From contig JAQIWT010000941.1 of assembly GCA_034696485.1 (NCBI GenBank), forward strand, positions 1 to 13,586: 13,586 nucleotides of DNA, read 5' to 3'. The notes under the pieces were generated by a model. It worked only from the letters and a program-made list of their open reading frames with translations, ran no database searches and had not been told where the DNA came from. Made by a program: the position numbers and the translations under genes. This document shows, piece after piece, positions 8,584 through 13,586 of this stretch (position 1 is its first letter; the number at the start of each line of letters is the position of its first letter). This stretch comes from Isohypsibius dastychi. Its lineage: Eukaryota; Tardigrada; Eutardigrada; Parachela; Isohypsibiidae.

Positions 8584-8845
8584 TTGGTCATGGTCGAGCC
8601 GAAAAGAGGCGTCATATTGACAGTCTTAACAGTTCTTGTACATTGCAGATCGGGCAATACGTCATGTTTGAAAATGTAGTCCGGTGTTTTCGGATTGTTT
8701 GTGAAACGCCACTCTTGGCATAGTATGGAAAACACAACAGCAACATCAACACCCAGTAAAACCCAGTAAAACAACAAGTACGAAAAAGCCGAGCGATGTT
8801 TTGGAGGCGTGATAAATGTTGGCATTGGTCTTGTCTTTTGCCAGT
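8584..8845 (-). CDS. Exon with a membrane segment, strong donor
   Basis: The acceptor GGGCCTTTCTCAG (8846-8858) is followed by DWQKTRPMPTFITPPKHRS. A membrane segment, YLLFYWVLLGVDVAVVFSIL, comes next, then a polar stretch through KTPDYIFKHDVLPDLQC, ending STMT plus two bases. The donor is canonical (ACCAA then GTAAGT, 8583-8578), the best in the region. An ATG at 8825 offers an alternative start. Upstream phase fits the exon at 8920-9043 across 74 nt. A perfect 10-bp tandem duplication (8751-8770) sits inside the membrane segment; see findings for the competing frame. Confidence 0.55.
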
Positions 8846-8919
8846 CTGAGAAAGGCCCGACAAGGCACCTGTCAAATCAGGCTGTAGATGCATGTCCTTG
8901 CTTCCGTTTTGAAAGCAAC

Positions 8920-9043
8920 CTCGGTGGCCCGTGCATCCCGTATTGAGCTTGTGAATGTGACGATGAGTTAAAAAATCGGCATTTTGTTCGCCATATTCCT
9001 CACAACTGGCCAGAGGATCCAGACAGTCAATTATACATAGGTC
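8920..9043 (-). CDS. Tentative cysteine-bearing ectodomain exon
   Basis: The minus frame is open after a TGA at 9044-9046 and reads LCIIDCLDPLASCEEYG, NADFLTHRHIHKLNTGC and TGHR. Five cysteines in about 40 residues suggest an extracellular, disulphide-linked module; no standard domain was recognised. The proposed donor is weak (CCGAG then GTTGCT, 8919), but the phase fits the strong acceptor at 8846. The upstream acceptor is not clear. The region upstream (9050-9235) would be intron, and holds a plus-strand frame with one hydrophobic run. Confidence 0.35.
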
Positions 9044-9235
9044 TCACGTAACACATTCGATGTTTCCGGCATATTTTAAAAAATTGCTGTGCGACCTACT
9101 CGTTTTACTCTCGTTAACCGGAGGTTTTCTTATCTTTTCATTATTGCCGTATGATCAAAATACCTTCGAGCGTCCCCCGGCCAGATGCACGCGAGACATA
9201 TTGCTGAAGGTTGCCGTAGGGTCTCAGATTCCGAA

Positions 9236-9529
9236 TTATGCCAGGTAGTCAAAGATCAAACAATCATTTTGAAATGCTCTAAAGAATTGTTCTCTAGGTT
9301 TCCAAGACACCGTTGCTCCAAAGGAACCCGCACACATCGTTTTTACTTGATCTTTGAAATATTCTCTTGAATGAAAACGGCTACGACACAGAAATACAAA
9401 AGCTTTAGGGTCAGTGAATCTTTTTCTACTTTTGTATGGTATTTTTGTTTGATTTTTGAATGCAAACTGACGAAAGAGTTGAATGGAGAGGCTTAATCTT
9501 GAACCTTCGGTTATATCCAAGCCATTACC
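9236..9529 (-). CDS. Tentative exon, unrecognised sequence
   Basis: A very good acceptor (GGTTTTCTTCCTTTCAG, 9530-9546) opens a frame starting GNGLDITEGSRLSLSIQL. It continues through FKNQTKIPYKSRKRF, CRSRFHSREYFKDQV and SWKPREQFFRAF to a TAA at 9236-9238. Internal GT sites such as CAA then GTAAAA near 9330 could be donors, so the real 3' boundary is unknown. One N-glycosylation-like NQT is present. No family is recognised; the position suggests the N-terminal side of the membrane protein encoded downstream. Confidence 0.38.
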   Translation of the reverse strand, partial: GNGLDITEGSRLSLSIQLFRQFAFKNQTKIPYKSRKRFTDPKAFVFLCRSRFHSREYFKDQVKTMCAGSFGATVSWKPREQFFRAFQNDCLIFDYLA

Positions 9530-9563
9530 CTGAAAGGAAGAAAACCATACTGTAAGTTGCTAC

Positions 9564-9689
9564 TTGGATACAACCTTCCGCAAAAATTCCTGTGTGAATA
9601 ATCTCATATAGCGTAGTCCCCGAGTTGGGTTGCCCTATGTTGCCTTCTAATATCTTGCTTGTCACAGTTCCACCGAAAGTTCCACCAAA
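9564..9689 (-). CDS. Tentative first visible exon of the membrane gene
   Basis: A 42-codon block follows an AG at 9690-9691. It begins FGGTFGGTVTSKILEGNIG and ends ETGIF-like residues (HTGIFAEGCIQ). The proposed donor (CAA then GTAGCA, 9563) is weak and would leave a 34-nt intron before the strong acceptor at 9530; the phase fits. If a different donor is used, the 3' end moves. Any further 5' exons would lie beyond the minisatellite at 9813-10577. No family is recognised. Confidence 0.28.
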
Positions 9690-9812
9690 CTACTCATTTA
9701 AGATTGAGTTTTAAAACACGGTACTGACTCCAAATGGACTCAAAGGTTAATCAAGTAAAGATAAGTTTTGGATCTATCCAACAAGCTAGATCTTGTCAGA
9801 ATACAGCCGCCA

Positions 9813-10577
9813 AAATTGTCCTCTTGTCCTGGGGGACAATTCTGGGGGACAATCTCGGGGGACAGTTCGGAGAGGACAGTTTGGAGAGGACAATTCAGAC
9901 AGGACAGTTTGCAGGGGGCGATTCAAAAGAGACAATGTCGAGGGGACAGTTCAGAGGGGACAATTGAAACAGTTCGGATTCGGAGGGTATACGTGGGCTC
10001 CATAATTTTGTTACCGTCTGCCTGTGCTAAGCGAGACTGGCCTAGCCCTAGAGTTGGTAATAAAAATATGGAGCCCACGTAATTGAGAGGGGACAGTTCG
10101 GAGGGGACAATTTCGAGGGGACAGTTTGGAGGGGACAATTTGGAAGGTACAGTTTGGGTGGTGGCGACAGTTTGGAGGAGGCAGATAGTACGACCAGGTT
10201 GTTATCTTTTCTTTCGAAGGCGGCGGATCTTTCGATGTCACCGACATTGTTGTTGTTTCCCCTTGCACTCTCGAAACAGAGAGCATGTGAGACCGTCTTT
10301 TTAGCTCGTTATACAAAGACTAATACACCTCTCCAGAATCTGAATCTTATCTCTGTTTCATGAAAACTTCTGTCCCTATTGTTATGGCACGATACTGGCC
10401 ATGGGCTCAATTTGCCCCGCAGTTTTCTTTCGTTTCTCTTCGTTTCCCCTCGAACTGCCCCCTCCAAACTGCCCCCCCCCCTCCAACTGTCAACTCTGAA
10501 CTGTCCCCTCTTAACTGTCTCCTCTGATATGTCCCCTCCAAATTGTCCCCTCGGAACTGTCCCTCGACATTGTCTCA
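9813..10577. repeat. 14-bp minisatellite in inverted blocks (foldback-like)
   Basis: Units of consensus AGGGGACARTTYGG repeat with a 14-bp period, alternating between ACAGTT and ACAATT forms. Two blocks run forward (about 9831-9974 and 10086-10184); a third is inverted (about 10445-10577, reading CCCCTCGGAACTGTCC). A reversed unit also heads the left block (AATTGTCCTCTTGTCCT, 9814-9830). Because 14 is not a multiple of 3, all frames stay open in places and give false ORFs. Inverted arms built of short tandem repeats are known from foldback transposons (Drosophila FB, sea-urchin TU elements). About 260 bp of unassigned sequence separates the forward and inverted arms. Confidence 0.85.
9990..10081. 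mobile_element. 88-bp palindromic element with TA flanks
   Basis: CGTGGGCTCCATA (from 9992) is the exact reverse complement of TATGGAGCCCACG (ending 10079), and pairing extends to about 25 bp with a few mismatches. TA lies directly outside both ends (9990-9991 and 10080-10081). It interrupts the minisatellite between its two forward blocks. Short palindromes flanked by TA fit Tc1/mariner-type MITEs, an inferred class. Confidence 0.65.
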
Positions 10578-11065
10578 GGATTTGTTTCTCTTGCCTCCTC
10601 AGCGCTACCTTATTTATCCTTCAATATTTCTGGATTGTTTTTCATGATCTATCGAATGCAATAAGAGAGATCCAGTACTGATTGTGATGTAACTCACAAT
10701 TATGACTGGAATCTTCGTCGGTTATGGGTTTGTTTACAGTCCCGCTATTCTCCTCCTGCACTCCCGATTCCGGATTTTCCGATTTCAAAATACAGGTTCA
10801 AGTAGGTTCCTGGGCTCTTCAATACTTTGCATGTAAGCCTGACTCTGATTCTATGAGACAGGGAAAGTCCAGGCTCTTTGTTGTGGTTTTTCTCTGAAAA
10901 CCTTCGATTCTGCTGAGCTCCTGGCATACCCGCGGTCTCGCTTTTGAGGAACCGTGGTGTTTTACAGTTTTATCACTGGACGACCAAGAGAGCTTGGAAA
11001 TGAGTACTGATCTGGCACGGAGCAACATGTGCATTTGCACTTCTCGTTACACAATTTTGTCCCCA
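10578..11065. other. Gene-free stretch
   Basis: No gene, splice-site pair or structured repeat was recognised. Short minus frames at 10745-11040 overlap one another and are not supported. Confidence 0.45.
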
Positions 11066-11125
11066 CCCCCCCCCCCCCCCCTCATTTGCGGAAGGGTGGG
11101 GGGCTTGAGGGGGAATGATTATACA
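11066..11125. repeat. C16 tract and G/C-rich repeat fragment
   Basis: C16 (11066-11081) is followed by CATTTGCGGAAGGGTGGGG and GAGGGGGAATGATT. The same order of words occurs inverted at 12757-12795 (GATTTGCGGGAGGGG... in reverse complement), so both are probably remnants of one dispersed element. Confidence 0.5.
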
Positions 11126-11794
11126 CTAGGAGTGGAGCTTCATTTTGGGCTGGATTATATCGAAAATAATGATTAATCATTAATTACCAGGTATGGAATA
11201 TTATTTATGATAATATCATCATAATATCTTCGAAGACACTGCCGTCATGTGTAGGGAGTGGGGACAAGGTGCCAGCGGTCAAGAGTACGAAAATACCATA
11301 TTTTCACCGGGTTCAGTCAGAAGCGAGATCACGTGTCTCCTGTTGGCTCTTCATCAAAGGTTTTGCACCTAAGTTGTAGAGCTTGAAATTTTCTACAAGA
11401 TCTAACGCCTCACAGTTGTGAGGACACGTCGGAAACGGGAGCAAAAAAAATCCAAAGACAATTTCTTGCCAAATTCCTCTCTGATCAGTTCAACTTTTCT
11501 GACTGACAGTTTGACACGTGGCACTTGTCACGTGATGCAGCTTGGAGGCTTGATAGCGTTGAGAGAGGCTCTGACATCACAGATCAAAAATAATTCTTGA
11601 CGAAATATGAGCATTTTTGTAGTGCTTACCTTGCGTTTTTGATCAACTAAAAAGTTTGAAATTTTCAAAAATCTGGCCAAATAAATCCACCGTAGTGATT
11701 TTTTATCTACGGCTCAAAGCCGCGGAAATTTTAGCAGCTCTGACATTCCTAAATGCAAGATCTTAATTTAACGCCTGAAATCAGTCTTCATCAC
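11126..11794. other. Unassigned stretch with small palindromes
   Basis: It contains AATGATTAATCATT (near 11167) and CCTCACAGTTGTGAGG (near 11408). A minus-strand donor-like AAG then GTAAGC lies near 11629. A shared phrase, CAAGATCT followed by AACGCCT, occurs near 11395 and 11757. No gene is supported. Confidence 0.4.
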
Positions 11795-11828
11795 TGATAA
11801 CGTTTTCAAACAGTTGAAAACGTTATCA
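11795..11828. repeat. Perfect hairpin, 15-bp arms, 4-nt loop
   Basis: TGATAACGTTTTCAA (11795-11809) and TTGAAAACGTTATCA (11814-11828) are exact reverse complements around the loop ACAG. No run of T follows that would suggest a terminator. Confidence 0.75.
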
Positions 11829-11891
11829 AGCCAGCTGATCTGATCCGCTGCTCAACAAGAAAATCGAAAACGAAAATGCATTCTTTTTCAG

Positions 11892-12131
11892 CAAAAGCTT
11901 CAAGTCTTGTTACGGAAGCTTAAGGTCTTGTACCAGAGTGGTGGACTGGTGGAGGAAGCCTGTTGGTACCACACTGTTTGCTCGAATGACTGTGCCCATG
12001 AAGTATTGTACACAGTGGTCCACAGTATTTATCGTGCATTTCAAAAAGTTCTGCGGTCCGACAAATCAGTCTGTAGGCGTCTGACGTCATCTTCTAATCC
12101 AATTGGTCGATCCCTGACCAATGAAATTTGA
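11892..12131 (+). CDS. Ambiguous exon, open on both strands
   Basis: On the plus strand a good acceptor (CATTCTTTTTCAG, ending 11891) opens QKLQVLLRKLKVLYQSGG, then EEACWYHTVCSNDCAHEV and RAFQKVLRSDKSVC, a helical-looking peptide with a C..H..C..C..H pattern, ending at TGA 12129-12131. On the minus strand 12050-11910 also reads as an exon (NFLKCTINTVDHCVQYF to LKLP, stop) in phase with the exon at 12556-12670. Only one strand is likely real; sequence alone does not decide. The product is unknown. Confidence 0.28.
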   Translation, partial: QKLQVLLRKLKVLYQSGGLVEEACWYHTVCSNDCAHEVLYTVVHSIYRAFQKVLRSDKSVCRRLTSSSNPIGRSLTNEI

Positions 12132-12197
12132 GGATTCCGTTTACCAATCCGCGTTCTTACCCGTTTCGTTGCTACTCACGGAGCCAAATTCCATTGG
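12082..12197. promoter_or_regulatory. CCAAT/CRE cluster, promoter-like
   Basis: A consensus CRE palindrome TGACGTCA (12082-12089) is followed within about 110 bp by several CCAAT cores in both orientations: 12099-12106 (overlapping CCAAT and ATTGG), 12118-12122, 12144-12148 and 12193-12197. In animals such spacing is typical of NF-Y/CREB-type promoters. No TATA box or start site was identified, and the target gene is unclear. Confidence 0.35.
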
Positions 12198-12555
12198 TCA
12201 GTTCGATTTCGAATTTGGCGTCAGCCGACTGCCCACTTCATTGTGGGACCGCAATACCTTTTGAAACCCACGATTCACAGTCCACAGAGTCTACACATAC
12301 CACTCTGCCCACACTGTCCACAACGAGACAAACAGAGTTACAATTGGGCTAATTGTGGCATTTTCCTCAACGGGTCGCATTCGCTGAACACAGTGATTCC
12401 TGTGCACACTAGTTAAGACTCACAAAATGTGCAGTGCAAACTTTCAAGAGCTGTACGGGAAACCTGGCCCCACCCCTATTTGAAAACGTAAGGCAACAAT
12501 GCCTAAATCTTCAGGAAGTTCTCGTGTGATCACTGTGCGACTTGAAACAACTTAC

Positions 12556-12670
12556 CTTTTCTTTGATCTCTGAGAACGGCAGATTCAATGAATTCAGGAT
12601 CTCCATAACATTGTAGTTAATGCACTTTGAATATATACTCCCAAAGCACGCTCCACTCTCTTCGATGCTC
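12556..12670 (-). CDS. Well-bounded exon, unrecognised protein
   Basis: This 115-nt minus-strand block has an excellent acceptor (TTGTATATTTCAG, ending 12671) and an excellent donor (AAAAG then GTAAGT, 12555-12550). Only one frame is open, reading SIEESGACFGSIYSKCINYN and then VMEILNSLNLPFSEIKEK. It starts with one base completing a codon and ends in phase 0. It lies downstream of the P2X-type exon on the same strand, but the sequence does not resemble the P2X part that should follow. It may be a divergent exon or another gene. No family is recognised. Confidence 0.5.
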
Positions 12671-12756
12671 CTGAAATATACAAGGCTTCCTTACTTGTAA
12701 GCAGTCGTGGCTTGGGGTGGGGTTTCAGTTATTCGAAAGTCCGTTTCGGTTCCAGA

Positions 12757-12795
12757 TTCTCCCCCATCCACCCCCCCCCCCCCCTCCCGCAAATC
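12757..12795. repeat. C14 tract, repeat fragment
   Basis: CTCCCCCATCCA, then C14 (12771-12784), then TCCCGCAAATCC; the inverted relative of 11066-11125. Confidence 0.45.
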
Positions 12796-12862
12796 CAATG
12801 TTGATGAGAATCAGCAATCATCAAAGATATTGTTAAACTTCAGGAGCCATTTATTTGCCTGC

Positions 12863-13028
12863 TCAGTCAGATTGGCTAACTACCCATGACCAACAGCCTA
12901 ACACAACGAACGGCGTTCTGACGCAGAAACCGTACTTTGTACCGTATCCATCGAATCCGAATTTTCCAGTGGTATTCAGCTTAAAATACTTAACGCTGTC
13001 CAGGTCAAAAAAATGCTGATTTGGTACG
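12863..13028 (-). CDS. Possible exon after the P2X-type exon
   Basis: After an acceptor ending CTGTTGCAG (13029), the minus frame reads VPNQHFFDLDSVKYFKL, then TTGKFGFDGYGTKYG, to a TGA at 12863. The phase matches a donor at 13081 (53-nt intron). A GTATTT at 12989 could end it early, in phase with the exon at 12556-12670. The sequence lacks clear P2X residues, so continuity with that receptor is unproven. Confidence 0.22.
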
Positions 13029-13081
13029 CTGCAACAGACTGTCTCAGCAAACAATCAGTGAGGAAAGTTATAATTTCGAAC

Positions 13082-13254
13082 CTGGAGTGCCTTGCAAGGT
13101 TTTGTATGGGACACCACGCTGTCTCGATACATGTGTTGGTCGTCGTGTTACACTCGCCGGTGTACAAACCGGTATCTGACTCTGTGGTCTTCGAGCAATC
13201 AGTGTTGTTCCTGCACATCGTATGCTCCGTAGAAGTTTGACCGGGAGCAAGAAT
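13082..13254 (-). CDS. P2X-type purinoceptor ectodomain exon (partial gene)
   Basis: P2X receptors are trimeric ATP-gated cation channels of the plasma membrane; each subunit has two membrane helices and a disulphide-bonded ectodomain. Here an acceptor (TGTATCTTTCATGTATAG, ending 13255) opens ILAPGQT, then CRNNTDC, GLYTGEC and TCIETAWCP. The order C..nD.DC, tG.C, tC...aWCP matches the head domain of P2X receptors, preceded by the usual I.TP.Q-like segment. The block ends at a weak donor (CAG then GTTCGA, 13081), nine residues after WCP. Upstream exons (first membrane helix, ATP-binding lysines) are not visible and should lie right of the window. The remaining ectodomain and second helix were not found downstream, so this may be a broken copy or a gene with divergent exons. 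Confidence 0.65.
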
Positions 13255-13586
13255 CTATACATGAAAGATACAGTAGACCCCAGCTGGAGGAATGAGCCGT
13301 GATTATACCTCTAACGAGGTAAACCACAACAATATTCCTCTTGCAGGGAGTTCTGACGTCATCATAACCCTGACGTGAACCTCAGACCTTCCGCCCCAGT
13401 TGAATTACGGGTTTCCGGGCTGAGGGGACTAGTGGTCGATTATTCTCCCAGAGGAAATGTGCTTGCCTAGCAAATTGTCAGATTCTCAACGAGAACTGCT
13501 CGATACGTCAGTAGTAATATTAGTGAATTATTTGGCCTTGACGCCGGCTCTCAACCAATCCAGTACCGGAAGAACTGCATACACCA
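13255..13586. other. Presumed intron or flank upstream of the P2X-type exon
   Basis: No frame here resembles the P2X N-terminal half on the minus strand. A CRE palindrome, TGACGTCA, lies at 13354-13361 and a small hairpin, ACCTC-TAAC-GAGGT, near 13307-13320. Confidence 0.4.

Noticed and set aside
9060-9248. Plus-strand frame with a hydrophobic run (CDLLVLLSLTGGFLIFSLL), considered as a phosphatase-like first exon
   Set aside because: It lies between minus-strand exon candidates, has no clear donor, and lacks the expected family residues after the hydrophobic run.
9734-10316. Several overlapping open frames of 70-104 codons on both strands
   Set aside because: They run through the 14-bp minisatellite, whose period keeps frames open by chance; the peptides are repeat translations.
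11796-11827. Reading the perfect hairpin as a bacterial-type terminator
   Set aside because: There is no following T-run and the window is eukaryotic.
1-13586. tRNA, rRNA or CRISPR-like arrays
   Set aside because: No B-box-like GGTTCGANNCC with a matching A-box, no rRNA core and no regular repeat-spacer pattern were seen.

Overview
This looks like nuclear DNA from an animal, probably a marine invertebrate with compact introns. The grounds are the absence of any long uninterrupted gene, short open blocks bounded by GT..AG sites whose reading phases fit, one exon with the cysteine signature of a metazoan P2X purinoceptor, and a dense load of small non-autonomous transposons with target-site duplications. 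Most candidate introns are about 50-85 nt, with longer ones of about 300-620 nt. No prokaryotic operon, rRNA, tRNA or CRISPR array was seen. The species cannot be fixed from the window.

Layout. 1-268 (minus): two short spliced exons of an unrecognised gene running off the left edge. 449-776 and 3491-3988: two related terminal-inverted-repeat MITEs. 1700-2860: a foldback element with ~195-bp inverted arms, holding a 492-bp hAT-type MITE (2173-2664) with a perfect 8-bp target duplication. 3145-4035: nested direct and inverted repeats around the second MITE. 4263-4937 (plus): a tentative two-exon gene. 5595-6373: a cluster of TGTTATAACA palindromes. 6662-9689 (minus): the main gene-like region, a phase-compatible chain of up to seven exons for an unrecognised multi-pass membrane protein with a cysteine-bearing N-terminal side and a long hydrophilic tail. 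9813-10577: a 14-bp minisatellite in both orientations, like the arms of a foldback transposon, with an 88-bp palindromic element inserted. 11.9-12.7 kb: small exon-like blocks and a CCAAT/CRE-rich stretch. 13082-13254 (minus): the P2X-type ectodomain exon, whose 5' exons should lie beyond the right edge.

The genes show no operon-like cooperation. The clearest story is membrane-protein gene fragments embedded in a repeat-rich landscape shaped by nested insertions. All exon models are read by eye from splice-like sites and phase; no transcript or homology search supports them.
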